A stretch of DNA of 64,000 nt from an uncultured Flavobacteriales bacterium (GTDB lineage: Bacteria; Bacteroidota; Bacteroidia; Palsa-965): contig CAIQQJ010000059.1 of assembly GCA_903873905.1 (NCBI GenBank), positions 1 to 64,000 of the forward strand, in the 5' to 3' direction. Under the pieces are notes generated by a model, which saw only the letters and a list, made by a program, of their open reading frames with translations, searched no databases and was not told the DNA's origin. Positions 45,715 to 54,506 of this stretch are shown in pieces. How positions within the stretch are numbered: position 1 is the stretch's first letter; each line of letters starts with the position of its first letter. A program made the position numbers and the translations under genes.

Positions 45715-45786
45715 AAGATCGCAGTTTTTGAAAAAACAGACTTTCCTAAATGTATTCAACAAGTTATTCAGTTGGGAAAACACTTT

Positions 45787-45855
45787 GCGTCCTTAGCGAC
45801 TCTGCTGCAAAAACTTTTTACAATTGGTCTCATGCCGCAGAGTCGCAGAGGACGC
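45787..45855. repeat. 19-bp inverted repeat at the hemE 3' end
   Basis: Left arm 45787-45805 GCGTCCTTAGCGACTCTGC and right arm 45837-45855 match as reverse complements at 17 of 19 positions, with a loop of 31 bases. The right arm ends 5 bases from the hemE stop. The arms can be read as 7-bp steps (GCCGCAG, AGTCGCA, GAGGACG), so it may be a heptad inverted repeat. It may also serve as an end structure for hemE. Confidence 0.85.
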
Positions 45856-45859
45856 GGAG

Positions 45860-46888
45860 TTAGAATCGAAAATTCTTAATCGTCTCTACAAAGAATTTCA
45901 CTTTCTCCACTTCCGTGTCGGGATATAATCCGTGACCAAGATTTGCGATATGGCGATTTGGTCCGAAGGCGCGGAGCATTTTTTCCGTTTCCTTTTTGAT
46001 CGTATCATAATCGGCATAGAGTAAACAGGGATCCATGTTTCCTTGAAGCGTTTTGTTTTCACCAATCAATTCACGTGATTCTGCAATGTCCATTGTCCAA
46101 TCCAATCCAATTGTATCGCAATTGATATTGCGCAAATCTTTTCGAATGAAATGCGCGTCTTTTGCAAAAACGGTAATGGGAACCAAAGGATGAATTTCAT
46201 CGCAGATTCTGGCAATGTATTGCAATGAAAATTCCTTGTATTGTTCGGGTGAAAGAACGCCCGCCCATGAATCAAAAATTTGAATCATATCAGCACCTGC
46301 ATGCACTTGTGCTTTCAAATATGAAATGATGCTTTGTGTAATTTTTTCGAGAAGAAGATGTGCTTGCTTCGGTTCGGTATAGAGGAATTTTTTTGCTTTG
46401 GAAAATGTTTTCGATCCACTTCCTTCAATCATGTAGGAAAGAAGTGTCCAAGGTGCACCCGAAAATCCAATGAGCGGAACACGATTTGCAAGTGCCGCTT
46501 TTGCCAAACGAATTGCATCGCACACGTAAGCGAGATCATTTGCGCCATCAACGACATGCAACTTTTCTATATCAGAAGAATTTTTAATTGTGTTTTCAAA
46601 CCATGGACCTTTTGCCTCGATCATTTTGTAAGGAAGTCCCATTGCTTCGGGAATAACCAAAATGTCGGAGAAAATAATTGCGGCATCCACACCAAGAATA
46701 TCGACTGGTTGAATGGTTACTTCCGCAGCGAACTCGGGTGTTTTTACAAGTTCAATGAAGCCGCCCATTTTCGCACGCACTTCACGGTACTCAGGCAAAA
46801 CTCTTCCAGCTTGTCGCATCAACCAAACAGGAGTGCGTTCTGTCTTTTCGCCACGAGCGGCACGGAGAATCAAATCATTTTGTAACAT
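45860..46888 (-). CDS. hemE: uroporphyrinogen decarboxylase HemE
   Basis: 342 residues. The conserved N-terminus [19 protein letters not shown] carries the substrate-binding Arg residues; [26 protein letters not shown] and IQIFDSWAG follow in family order, and NLGHGL is near the end. It converts uroporphyrinogen III to coproporphyrinogen III in heme synthesis. The start follows a -7 box by five bases. Confidence 0.97.
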   Translation of the reverse strand: MLQNDLILRAARGEKTERTPVWLMRQAGRVLPEYREVRAKMGGFIELVKTPEFAAEVTIQPVDILGVDAAIIFSDILVIPEAMGLPYKMIEAKGPWFENTIKNSSDIEKLHVVDGANDLAYVCDAIRLAKAALANRVPLIGFSGAPWTLLSYMIEGSGSKTFSKAKKFLYTEPKQAHLLLEKITQSIISYLKAQVHAGADMIQIFDSWAGVLSPEQYKEFSLQYIARICDEIHPLVPITVFAKDAHFIRKDLRNINCDTIGLDWTMDIAESRELIGENKTLQGNMDPCLLYADYDTIKKETEKMLRAFGPNRHIANLGHGLYPDTEVEKVKFFVETIKNFRF

Positions 46889-46893
46889 AACAG

Positions 46894-46901
46894 CAAAAGT
46901 A
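46894..46901 (-). promoter_or_regulatory. -7 element five bases from the hemE ATG
   Basis: TACTTTTG on the minus strand, exact TAnnTTTG, then CTGTT and the ATG. A leaderless transcript is predicted. No TTTG at the -33 distance. Confidence 0.5.
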
Positions 46902-46960
46902 ATCTTTGTCAGTTGTCGCTTGTCAGAGAAAAGTCAGATTTTTTTGTTTCGGGAAAGGAT

Positions 46961-46992
46961 GTGCTAATTTACTGATATGCTAATGTGCTGAT
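46961..46992. repeat. octad array in the hemE-oxidase spacer
   Basis: GTGCTAAT, TTACTGAT, ATGCTAAT, GTGCTGAT in exact 8-bp register. First of several repeats filling the spacer 46889-47375. Confidence 0.7.
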
Positions 46993-47026
46993 GCTTCCTA
47001 GTTGCTGATTGGTTGTGAGTTTTTTT

Positions 47027-47066
47027 ATCAGACTGAGTAGCCGACGAAGGAGGCGTATCGCAGTCT
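47027..47066. repeat. CAGACTGAGTA family repeat
   Basis: ATCAGACTGAGTAGCC followed by an imperfect complement and GTATCGCAGTC; a variant of the TGTCAGACTGAGTG..GTATCGAAG repeat. It runs directly into a dispersed element. Confidence 0.65.
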
Positions 47067-47158
47067 TGCGTGAGGGATTGCAGTGGAAAGCCTCCCAACA
47101 GCATTGTTGGGAGACTTGCAGCGAGCCCGACCCTCAACAGTATTGTTGGGGGCACGCC
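47066..47158 (-). repeat. dispersed GGGCGTG/CTCACGC element with two CCCAACA hairpins
   Basis: On the minus strand: GGCGTGCCCCCAACAATACTG, TTGAGGGTCGGGCTCGCTGCAAG, a second CCCAACAATGCTGTTGGG hairpin, GGCTTTCCACTGCAATCCC and CTCACGCAAG. Here a hairpin has replaced the sequence just after GGCGTG. It lies between divergent genes, unlike most copies. Confidence 0.92.
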
Positions 47159-47187
47159 ATTATAAACAAGGGGCGGGTAAAAATTTG

Positions 47188-47294
47188 AATGTAGAATATC
47201 CAATGTAGAATATCCGATATGGAAATAAAAAAATTGGGAAAGCGTTTTTCATTGGTAATTGGTAATCACGCAATTGGTAATCCTATAATTGGTA
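47188..47294. repeat. two heptad arrays upstream of the oxidase gene
   Basis: 47188-47222: AATGTAG, AATATCC, AATGTAG, AATATCC, GATATGG, a 14-bp double unit in 7-bp register. 47251-47294: four copies of ATTGGTA, the first two adjacent and the others separated by 8-base words. Confidence 0.85.
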
Positions 47295-47351
47295 ATCATT
47301 TTTTCCAAGGCAATTATGATTCCAATCAAGATGCTATGTCACATCGACCCT

Positions 47352-47359
47352 TATCTTTA
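47352..47359 (+). promoter_or_regulatory. putative -7 element of the oxidase gene
   Basis: TATCTTTA, one mismatch to TAnnTTTG, 16 bases before the GTG at 47376. It favours the GTG over the upstream ATG codons at 47289 and 47331. Confidence 0.4.
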
Positions 47360-47375
47360 CAAAAATTTCATTCCC

Positions 47376-48605
47376 GTGAGTACAGAAAAATATTCTTTCG
47401 ATGTTGTGGTTGTTGGTGGAGGTTGTGTTGGATTGGCAACTGCGTACAAAATCAATTTGCGTCATCCGCACTTGAAAATTGCAGTGTTGGAAAAAGAGGA
47501 TCATCTTTCACCGCATCAGACAGGACATAATTCAGGCGTTATTCATTCTGGAATTTATTACAAACCCGGTTCTGAAAAAGCGAGGAATTGTGTGGAAGGC
47601 AGAAGGGAATTGGTTGCGTTTGCGAAGGAACATCATATTCCAATTGACATTTGCGGAAAATTAATTGTGGCAACACATGAAAGTGAATTGGCGCATATGA
47701 ATAAGGTTTTTGCCAATGGAAAAGCGAATGGTGTGGAAGACATGGAATTGGTGGATGCGAAACGCATAAAAGAAATTGAGCCGTTTGTGGAAGGTATCGC
47801 AGGAATACGAGTGGGTTGCACAGGCATCATTGACTATCCAGCTTTGACAAAAAAGATTGCAGAACTGATTGAGAAAAATTTCTCTGGAAGTAAAATATTC
47901 CTTTCCACGAAAGCGGAGGATTTTATTCACAAGGGAGAAACCACCGATATCCTAACGAATCGCGGAATTTTTACAACAAAATATATTGTAACGTGTGCCG
48001 GATTGCAAAGTGATCGCATTGCAAAAAAAGAAGGTGCAAAACCTGGTGCGGCTATAGTAGGTTTCCGTGGCGACTATTATGATTTGACGGAAATAGGAAT
48101 GAAGAAAGTGAAGAATTTGATTTATCCCGTTCCCAATCCTAAATATCCATTTCTTGGTGTTCATTTTACGCGCATGATTGAAGGCGGAGTGGAATGCGGA
48201 CCGAATGCAGTTTTTGTTTTCAAGCGCGAAGGTTATGGAAAAACATCCTTCAGTTGGAGAGACACTTTTTCCGCGTTTACATTTGGTGGAACATGGAAAT
48301 TCTTCGCAAAGAATATGAAATTCGGTTTGGACGAATACCGCGGCGCATTTTCAAAACGTTTTTTTCTGAAACGATTGCGCACTTTGATTCCAACTTTACA
48401 ATCGGAAGATATCGTTTCGAGTCGCAGTGGCGTGCGTGCCATGGCGCTTGCACCACAAGGAGAAATGATTGATGATTTCAAAATTGAATTTCATGGCAAC
48501 GCGATTCATGTTTTGAATGCGCCTTCTCCAGCTGCAACGGCTTGTCTTTCCATTGGGAAATCCATTGAGGAAATGGCAACCAAACAATTCAATTTGGGGA
48601 ATTGA
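47376..48605 (+). CDS. lhgO: L-2-hydroxyglutarate oxidase/dehydrogenase-like flavoprotein
   Basis: 409 residues from the GTG at 47376, close to the 422 of E. coli LhgO; the longer frame from 47289 adds 29 residues that start inside repeat DNA. The FAD motif DVVVVGGGCVGLATA is at the N-terminus, followed by QTGHNSGVIHSGIYY, typical of LhgO. GVRAMALAPQGEMIDDF lies near the end. It oxidises L-2-hydroxyglutarate to 2-oxoglutarate and feeds electrons to the membrane quinone pool. Confidence 0.88.
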   Translation: MSTEKYSFDVVVVGGGCVGLATAYKINLRHPHLKIAVLEKEDHLSPHQTGHNSGVIHSGIYYKPGSEKARNCVEGRRELVAFAKEHHIPIDICGKLIVATHESELAHMNKVFANGKANGVEDMELVDAKRIKEIEPFVEGIAGIRVGCTGIIDYPALTKKIAELIEKNFSGSKIFLSTKAEDFIHKGETTDILTNRGIFTTKYIVTCAGLQSDRIAKKEGAKPGAAIVGFRGDYYDLTEIGMKKVKNLIYPVPNPKYPFLGVHFTRMIEGGVECGPNAVFVFKREGYGKTSFSWRDTFSAFTFGGTWKFFAKNMKFGLDEYRGAFSKRFFLKRLRTLIPTLQSEDIVSSRSGVRAMALAPQGEMIDDFKIEFHGNAIHVLNAPSPAATACLSIGKSIEEMATKQFNLGN

Positions 48606-48655
48606 TTTGCAGATTCCTGATATGCAGATAAATTTATTTGACAGCTAACAACTGC

Positions 48656-49195
48656 TTATTGCCCGCTCTTTTCCCCTTCGAAATGATCATTCTTATTCTG
48701 AAAAAGAATATTGAAAGTTGTCAAACTTCCGTAAATTTTTGTGATGTATTGTTGCATGTCCACTTTTTCCTCATCTGCTAATTTTGGATGTGCATTGATT
48801 TTTTGCTCGAGCACACGCAAGCGATCGCGCAACATTACAATTTTATGAAAAAAGGTTTCGATTGGAATATCCTTTGATTTCTGGGAAGCATCAGCAGGTT
48901 GCAGAATCATTGTTCCGCCCTCCCATTTTCCACCCAATTCAATGTTTTCTGAAATGTCGCTGTAATCCTCAAGAACGCGGCGAAGTGTTTTTTCTAATTC
49001 TTCCATGGTGTATGAATTATTATTTTCATTTTCTCGTGGCAATGCCAAAAGCGTAAGCATGTCGGCATTCCGTTTTGTAATTTCTATGATTCCTTTTTTA
49101 CCAAAATCAATTGTCCAGAAAAGTTCCTGCTCATCAAGAACCTTTCCTTTTCCATAATGATCATGGTCAATTGTACTTCCAATTTGTAAATCCAT
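48656..49195 (-). CDS. conserved hypothetical protein, CarD/Tudor-like N-terminus
   Basis: 179 residues from the ATG at 49195 (MDLQIGSTIDHDHYGKG); an ATG three codons upstream is also possible. The N-terminal 50 residues look like a small beta barrel (GSTIDHDHYGKGKVLDE, LFWTIDFGKKGIIEI), as in CarD or Tudor-like folds. The rest is helical with a probable coiled coil near 130-165 (VMLRDRLRVLEQKI). Cytoplasmic. No function assigned. Confidence 0.68.
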   Translation of the reverse strand: MDLQIGSTIDHDHYGKGKVLDEQELFWTIDFGKKGIIEITKRNADMLTLLALPRENENNNSYTMEELEKTLRRVLEDYSDISENIELGGKWEGGTMILQPADASQKSKDIPIETFFHKIVMLRDRLRVLEQKINAHPKLADEEKVDMQQYITKIYGSLTTFNILFQNKNDHFEGEKSGQ

Positions 49196-49212
49196 ACCAT
49201 TCAAATTTCTAG

Positions 49213-49308
49213 TATTACGAATGTACGAATATTGGTATTCTGAAAACGCGAAATGTTGTCCAGCTCACTATCGGCAATTCGTATCTTCGTACACATTCAT
49301 ATTCATAA
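49213..49308. repeat. TACGAAT-type arrays between divergent genes
   Basis: Left side 49213-49238 has ATTACGAA, TGTACGAA; right side 49276-49308 has AATTCGTA, TCTTCGTA, CACATTCA, TATTCATA in 8-bp steps, the reverse complement. Both ends of the spacer use the same word in opposite strands. Confidence 0.65.
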
Positions 49309-49311
49309 AAA

Positions 49312-49680
49312 TTGCAGTCACATCGCATCGATAAATTCCTCTGGGAAGTTCGCCTTTATAAAACACGAACATTGGCAAGTGCTGCCGTGAAAGTGGGAAA
49401 AGTAAAACTCAATGGCGAAATAACTAAAACCGGAAAAGAATTGAAAGTGGCTGATGAAATCAGTTTCAGAATTGGTCCGATGACACGACTTGTTCGTGTA
49501 AAAGATTTCCCTACAAACCGTGTCAGTGCAAAACTTGTCCTCAATTTCATTGATGATCTGACTCCTCCAGAAGAGTACGAGAAAATAAAACTGATGAAAG
49601 AATTGGGTCCTCCTGTTTTTCACACAGGGAAAGGCCGACCTACAAAAAAAGATCGCAGGAAACTAGATGGGTTCTTTTAG
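49312..49680 (+). CDS. S4 domain RNA-binding protein (Hsp15/HslR-like)
   Basis: 122 residues. S4 fold at about 4-65 (RIDKFLWEVRLYKTRTLASAAVKVGKVKLNG), then a basic C-terminal tail (GKGRPTKKDRRKLDGFF). The start codon appears to be TTG at 49312; no ATG is available and TTG fits the family start. E. coli Hsp15 binds stalled 50S subunits carrying nascent chains. The assignment to that subfamily rests on size and tail. Confidence 0.85.
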   Translation: MQSHRIDKFLWEVRLYKTRTLASAAVKVGKVKLNGEITKTGKELKVADEISFRIGPMTRLVRVKDFPTNRVSAKLVLNFIDDLTPPEEYEKIKLMKELGPPVFHTGKGRPTKKDRRKLDGFF

Positions 49681-49684
49681 AAGA

Positions 49685-49815
49685 TGTACGAATTACCAAT
49701 GTGTACTAATTTTACGAATCCTGACACCAATAATATTTCGCAACTATTCGCATAAATTCATAATTCGTACACCAATTCGTAATCCGTATATTCGTAAAAA
49801 TTAGTAATTCTAAAA
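49685..49815. repeat. TACGAAT/ATTCGTA arrays before the DUF493 gene
   Basis: The whole 136-base gap is built from TACGAAT words on the left (49687-49720) and ATTCGTA words on the right (49747-49797), approximately complementary, in steps of 7-8 bases. No promoter is clear within it. Confidence 0.6.
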
Positions 49816-49816
49816 T

Positions 49817-50086
49817 ATGGAAGAACCAAATTTTGATGAACTCAGAAAAAAATTAGAAAAGGATTCTTGGCCTGCAGTTTATCTATTCAAATTCATTGTG
49901 CCTTCCGACAATCAAAAGATTGCACAAGTTGAAAGTTTTTTCGAGGACGATTCCGAAATCAAAATACAAGCTTCTTCCAATGGAAAATACACAAGTATCT
50001 CAATTCGTCAAGTGATGCTCAGCCCAGAAGCAATCATTGAAGTTTATAAAAAAGCTTACGTTATTGAAGGAATTATTTCCCTATGA
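49817..50086 (+). CDS. DUF493 (YbeD-like) protein
   Basis: 89 residues, alpha-beta ACT-like fold. WPAVYLFKFIVPSDNQKIAQV, SSNGKYTSISIRQVMLSPEAIIEVYKK are spaced as in the family (shown in two pieces). Role unknown; E. coli YbeD is next to lipB. Cytoplasmic. Confidence 0.85.
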   Translation: MEEPNFDELRKKLEKDSWPAVYLFKFIVPSDNQKIAQVESFFEDDSEIKIQASSNGKYTSISIRQVMLSPEAIIEVYKKAYVIEGIISL

Positions 50087-50128
50087 AAATATCAGTACAC
50101 ATGGAGAATTTAATTCCGAGAAATATTT

Positions 50129-50226
50129 GGGCGTGTCCCTCCTACGTCAGGTCGGGCTTTACGCTTTTACTCCTCGTCCCAACATTTCTGTTGGGAGGGT
50201 AACCGCTTCAATCCCTCACGCAAAAA
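50129..50226 (+). repeat. dispersed GGGCGTG/CTCACGC element
   Basis: GGGCGTGTCCCTCCTACG, GTCGGGCTTTACGCTTTTACTC, hairpin CCCAACATTTCTGTTGGG, GGTAACCGCTTCAATCC and CTCACGCAAAA. Almost the sister of the copy at 24803-24920, which has an additional hairpin near the left end. Confidence 0.94.
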
Positions 50227-50254
50227 ACAACAAACAACAAACAACAAACAACAA
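50227..50254. repeat. AACAAAC heptad array
   Basis: Four exact 7-bp units ACAACAA, directly joined to the end of the dispersed element and 9 bases before the S9 peptidase ATG. Confidence 0.88.
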
Positions 50255-50263
50255 TCTTTCCCA

Positions 50264-52549
50264 ATGAAAAAATCGCTCCTCTTACTTCTGCTGATTCCCT
50301 TTACAACTATTTCCGCTCAAGAAAAAATGTTGACAACAGAAAATTGTGTGTTCGCCAATCGCGATGGGCTTACCCCTCAACGCCTAACACAACTGAATTG
50401 GATTATCGGAACAGTTGATTATTATTTCATTGACAAAACGAGCGGAACGGAAACTTTGGTCCGTTCAAAAGCTTCAGAAAAAGGAACTGCGAAAAAAGTA
50501 ATTGACCTCAATGAATTGAATGATCTGCTGCGTAAGATAAACATCACTGGAGTTACTGTACAAGCAAGTTTTCCTTCCATCACTTGGACATCAGCAAGTA
50601 CATTTTCTTTTGAAATTGAAAAGTCAGTTTTTGTTTACAGCACCTCTACAAAAAAACTAAGTGCAAGTACCATAAAACTTTTTCCTAACGGTGCAGAAAA
50701 TTTTGATGCTACCAAAGGAGATATAAATATTGCATTCACAGTCGACAACAATCTGTTCATCAAACACAAAACAAATTCAACCGAACCAAGTGGTGATGGA
50801 ACAAAAATATTGACCGTAAGCGACGACAAAGACATCAATATTGTCAATGGAAAATCAGTTCATCGTGAAGAGTTCGGAATTTCAAAAGGAACTTTTTGGT
50901 CACCTGATGGAAATCTTTTAGCCTATTACAAAATGGACCAAACCATGGTAACAGATTATCCGATCATGGATTTGACAAAACAACCTGCACAAGCGCGCAT
51001 GATAAAATATCCTATGGCAGGAGGAACTTCGCATCAAGTTATCGTGATGGTTTATAATGTTGCCAATGGAAAAACAGTTCATTTAAAAACCGAAGGTCCG
51101 AAAGACCAATACCTCACCAACATCGCTTGGAGTCCCGACAATAAATTTGTTTACATCGCAGTTTTGAATCGCGATCAAAATCATTTGTGGTTGAATCGTT
51201 ATTCTGCAGAGACGGGCGCATTTGATAAAACACTATTTGAAGAAACCGATCCTAAATATGTTCATCCAATGCATCCGATGGAATTTGTTACTGCACATTC
51301 GAATGAATTCATTTGGCAGAGACAATTATGCAGTGCGGAAAATCCGTACGGACTGAATGAAATTATTCTTTTCAATACCGATGGGAAACTCCTTCAACAC
51401 TTAACCCTATTTCCTCCCAATCCAAATGCGAAATTCATGCAACCAGGAAACGTGACAGACGTTTACGGATGTGATCTCAAAGGAGATGTTCTCTATTTTC
51501 AAGCTAGTCCAATTAACACCTGTGAAAAAGCGCTTTATTCCGTAACACTTCACTCGACAGCACCCGAATTAAAAAAACTTTCGAATGAAATTGGTACACA
51601 CACTGGAATTTTCTCTGATGATAAAAAATATTACATCGATACTTATTCGAATGTTGACATACCATGCATCCAATCCATTTATGATAATTCAGGCAAGCAA
51701 ATAAAAATTCTACTTATGTCAGCCAATCCACTCGTCAACATTGCTCCTAATGTTAGACTTGACATGAATTATTTCAAAGGCAGCATTCGCATTAAATTAT
51801 TTACAATTAAATCAGCTGATGGAGAAACGGAACTCTGGTGCAGAATGATTCTTCCTTCGAATTTTGATTCCACAAAAAAATACCGCACCATGACTTATGT
51901 TTACAACGGACCGAACGTTCAGTTGGTAACCAACAGTTGGATGGGCGGAGCAGATTATTTCCAATACTACATGGCACAACAAGGATTTGTTGTTTTCACT
52001 GTTGATGGAAGAGGTTCCGACAATCGCGGAATGAAATTCGAGCAAGCAACATTTCAACATTTGGGTAATCAGGAAATGGCCGATCAAGAAAAAGGAAATC
52101 AATATTTGCGTTCCTTAAAATATGTTGATGCCACTCGAATGTCAGTTTTTGGATGGAGCTTCGGTGGATTCATGACCACTTCCTTGATGACACGCAAACC
52201 TGATTTATACAAATGCGGTGTTGCTGGTGGACCAGTTATCGATTGGAGTTATTATGAAATAATGTACACTGAGCGTTATATGGATACACCACAAACAAAT
52301 CCATTAGGATACAAAGAAGCTTGCCTCACGAATTATGCAGGAAGTTTGAAAGGAAAATTAATGCAGATACACGGAACTTCCGATGATGTTGTGGTTTGGC
52401 AACACAGTTTGCTATTTCAAAAAGCCTGCGTAGATAAAAATGTGCAATGCGATTATTATGTTTATCCTGGTCACTTGCACAACGTACGCGGAAAAGACAG
52501 AGTGAATTTATATGACAAGATTAGTCAGTATATTATTTCCAATACCTGA
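50264..52549 (+). CDS. secreted S9 family (dipeptidyl peptidase IV-like) serine peptidase
   Basis: 761 residues. Signal peptide to about 18 (TTISAQ). The N-terminal eight-bladed propeller domain spans about 90-490 (WSPDGNLLAYYKMD, WSPDNKFVYIAVL, YVHPMHPMEF). The catalytic domain has the nucleophile in GWSFGGF near 627, an Asp in GTSDDVV near 705 and a His in YPGHLHNVRGKDR near 738. The Glu pair of DPP4 proteins is not clear, so strict X-Pro specificity is not proven. Periplasmic or surface. Confidence 0.92.
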   Translation: MKKSLLLLLLIPFTTISAQEKMLTTENCVFANRDGLTPQRLTQLNWIIGTVDYYFIDKTSGTETLVRSKASEKGTAKKVIDLNELNDLLRKINITGVTVQASFPSITWTSASTFSFEIEKSVFVYSTSTKKLSASTIKLFPNGAENFDATKGDINIAFTVDNNLFIKHKTNSTEPSGDGTKILTVSDDKDINIVNGKSVHREEFGISKGTFWSPDGNLLAYYKMDQTMVTDYPIMDLTKQPAQARMIKYPMAGGTSHQVIVMVYNVANGKTVHLKTEGPKDQYLTNIAWSPDNKFVYIAVLNRDQNHLWLNRYSAETGAFDKTLFEETDPKYVHPMHPMEFVTAHSNEFIWQRQLCSAENPYGLNEIILFNTDGKLLQHLTLFPPNPNAKFMQPGNVTDVYGCDLKGDVLYFQASPINTCEKALYSVTLHSTAPELKKLSNEIGTHTGIFSDDKKYYIDTYSNVDIPCIQSIYDNSGKQIKILLMSANPLVNIAPNVRLDMNYFKGSIRIKLFTIKSADGETELWCRMILPSNFDSTKKYRTMTYVYNGPNVQLVTNSWMGGADYFQYYMAQQGFVVFTVDGRGSDNRGMKFEQATFQHLGNQEMADQEKGNQYLRSLKYVDATRMSVFGWSFGGFMTTSLMTRKPDLYKCGVAGGPVIDWSYYEIMYTERYMDTPQTNPLGYKEACLTNYAGSLKGKLMQIHGTSDDVVVWQHSLLFQKACVDKNVQCDYYVYPGHLHNVRGKDRVNLYDKISQYIISNT

Positions 52550-52552
52550 CTT

Positions 52553-52652
52553 CGATACATTTTTTGTCAGACGATTTCATCATACTGAATGATCTTTGTC
52601 AGCTGATAACCTTATTCTTTCCCAATACTTCCTCTGACAAAAAAATGTATCG
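52553..52652. repeat. long inverted repeat of the CAGACTGAG/GTATCGAAG family
   Basis: CGATACATTTTTTGTCAGA at 52553-52571 is the reverse complement of 52633-52652 apart from one extra A in the right arm. The loop of about 60 bases holds a second GTCAG. It fills the spacer between convergent genes, so it may end both transcripts. Confidence 0.88.
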
Positions 52653-52654
52653 AT

Positions 52655-53776
52655 TCACATCATCTGATACCACCGATTTGCTTTCATCTTATGCACGAAT
52701 TTACCATGCGGTGCTCGGAATCGATAACCTAGATTTATATCGCCTGCAAAGTAAGTTGTCGTTACCTTAATTTGATTTGAATTGTATTTATTAATATCGT
52801 ACCTACCGGTAATGGAATAAAACCATCTCTTCCCATTCAATCCAATTGCAATTCTAAAATCATTTGCTACTCCTACTTTCCAATAATCCGCGGGTTCACT
52901 TCCCTGACTGGTTTTAATTGTCCGATGTTGAAAATCCAATCCACTGGTAAAAGTTGCATTTGCATACAACGTTTTCCATAATACAAGATTGTACGAATAT
53001 CCAGGTCCGATTGAAATTCCAGAAACCTTGAAGTAATTCAACTTGCCATATTCCAAAAATAAAGATTGTGCGGAACTTGGAATAAAAGAGGAATCGGTAG
53101 TCAATAAATTTTGATAAATATTATTCAACAACAAAAATGACCCAGCTGATTTCAATTGGCGTTGTGTATTGTAGTAGGCAGAGGAATAGGAAAAATGTTT
53201 CTTGTTGAAGATGAAAATCGTTTTAACACGAAGGGACCGAACATTCATTGAGGGATTTTGAAGAAACACACCCGTTGAGTCAAATGCCAACGTATCATAC
53301 ATTCTGGAATTGGGATAATAAAAACCTTTGTAATTCCTGTAACTACTCTCTACTCGAAAGCGATAAGCGCTGAAAGATAAATTCACGGCCTTGTGTGTTG
53401 TGGTCCCATATTTATGAATTTGATCGTCTGTCGCTTCTGATTTTCCCAAACCAAATGACAATGAAATTTTATCGAAATCTATCGACACTCCCGGTGACCA
53501 ATTTGTTCCTGCTTTCAGTTGAGGTGCTCCCCATCCCAAAGTGTCGGTTGACATTAATTGCGAAAAAGTAAAATCATATTCCCGATAAGATTGTCCTAGC
53601 GTAACAATGAATTTATCAGGGAAAGTCCGAATGTAGTTGGTGTCTTTTGTATTCCATTTTGTAATCAAGGTATCAAAATGGGAATGCTGAATGCCAACCG
53701 AAACTTCTTGAGCGGATACAGAATGAATTATTATGTAAAAAAGAAAAATGGAAATTAAATGGCGGTGAAATTTCAT
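52655..53776 (-). CDS. DUF4421 family outer-membrane protein
   Basis: 373 residues from the ATG at 53776, where MKFHRHLISIFLFYIII to VSAQ gives a signal peptide; the longer frame begins inside the neighbouring S4 gene. The mature part matches the DUF4421 layout (FPDKFIVTLGQSYREYDFTF, SFGLGKSEATDDQIHKYG, VESSYRNYKGFYYPNS; pieces of one region) and is strand-rich to the end. Probably a beta-barrel. Function unknown; Bacteroidota-specific. Confidence 0.85.
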   Translation of the reverse strand: MKFHRHLISIFLFYIIIHSVSAQEVSVGIQHSHFDTLITKWNTKDTNYIRTFPDKFIVTLGQSYREYDFTFSQLMSTDTLGWGAPQLKAGTNWSPGVSIDFDKISLSFGLGKSEATDDQIHKYGTTTHKAVNLSFSAYRFRVESSYRNYKGFYYPNSRMYDTLAFDSTGVFLQNPSMNVRSLRVKTIFIFNKKHFSYSSAYYNTQRQLKSAGSFLLLNNIYQNLLTTDSSFIPSSAQSLFLEYGKLNYFKVSGISIGPGYSYNLVLWKTLYANATFTSGLDFQHRTIKTSQGSEPADYWKVGVANDFRIAIGLNGKRWFYSITGRYDINKYNSNQIKVTTTYFAGDINLGYRFRAPHGKFVHKMKANRWYQMM

Positions 53777-53819
53777 TGTTATTTTGTTGAGCAATGTGAA
53801 TTTACAAATTTCCAGCAAA

Positions 53820-54026
53820 TTATTCCATAACAATTGTATCTCCGTCCACTTCTATTTTATCACCCACACGAAGTTTCGCCCGCTTTCGGTATTCGATTTC
53901 ACCATTCAATTTCACCAAACCATCCTCCACAATAATTTTCGCGTGACCACCCGTTTCTGCAATGCCAAGAACTTTTAGCAATTGAATTAGCTCGATAAAT
54001 TCACCTTTGATTTTAAAGTTTTGCAT
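53820..54026 (-). CDS. small S4 domain protein (YaaA/RqcP/RlbA type)
   Basis: 68 residues that are almost only S4 fold: FIELIQLLKVLGIAETGGHAK, IIVEDGLVKLNGEIEYRKR and KLRVGDKIEV (in that order; the first is 21 positions in the protein, split LLKVLGIAE). Such proteins bind structured RNA, and RqcP-type members work in ribosome quality control. Here no rqcH-type partner is next to it. Start ATG at 54026. Confidence 0.85.
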   Translation of the reverse strand: MQNFKIKGEFIELIQLLKVLGIAETGGHAKIIVEDGLVKLNGEIEYRKRAKLRVGDKIEVDGDTIVME

Positions 54027-54457
54027 AGGATAGTTGAAAATGATTTTATTTCGATTTATTTGAATGACAATTTTTCTTTAAAACTTTTGCTAAAAAAAAT
54101 TATTGTGCAAGGTAATAAGTTTCGAGTTCATTGTTTTTTCAAAAAATCATCTATGAAAAACCTCCAAACCTCAAAATTCAAATCAGTAAAGTGAATTTAG
54201 GTCCAGTTTGATGTTAAAAGGATTTAATTACATGTGATCAATATCAAAATGCATTGTGCTCAGTATCACATTAAATATAGGACCTACACAATACATTTGA
54301 GGTGACTAGTACAAAAATAAATCTAGTTATAGGTTGTGTTTTTTATTGTCAACTATTAGTTGTTGCATTGATAGGGTCAGTGCATTCACGGGGGTAATCC
54401 CATGTAGATTTTAACGTATTAATAATACCATAATCAAATGAGAAAGACTTATTTTCC
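54027..54457. other. 430-base gap with no recognised gene
   Basis: AT-rich, no clear RNA or ORF. A 13-codon frame from 54153 is too short to call. TAGGTCC at 54198-54204 and GGACCTA at 54280-54286 form an inverted pair around 75 bases. Nothing else stands out. Confidence 0.5.
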
Positions 54458-54465
54458 TATATTTG
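54458..54465 (+). promoter_or_regulatory. -7 element of the T9SS repeat protein gene
   Basis: TATATTTG, exact match. It lies upstream of the ATG at 54507 and downstream of the alternative ATG at 54438, which decides the start. Confidence 0.6.
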
Positions 54466-54506
54466 AGGCTGAATTTTTTTTTTGCAAAAACCCCAAACCC
54501 CTTCCA

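Noticed and set aside
47289-47375. Upstream ATG start for the oxidase gene
   Set aside because: It would add 29 residues coded by heptad repeat DNA and the -7 box; GTG at 47376 fits family length and promoter.
50037-50267. Plus-strand frame between the DUF493 and S9 genes
   Set aside because: It starts inside the DUF493 gene and reads through the dispersed repeat and the AACAAAC array; a similar chance frame occurs over the copy at 31177.
52564-52770. Plus-strand frame over the inverted repeat
   Set aside because: Covers the repeat and the antisense of the DUF4421 gene end.
54153-54194. 13-codon leader peptide upstream of the T9SS repeat protein
   Set aside because: Too short to support; no attenuator structure or regulated gene of a matching pathway follows.
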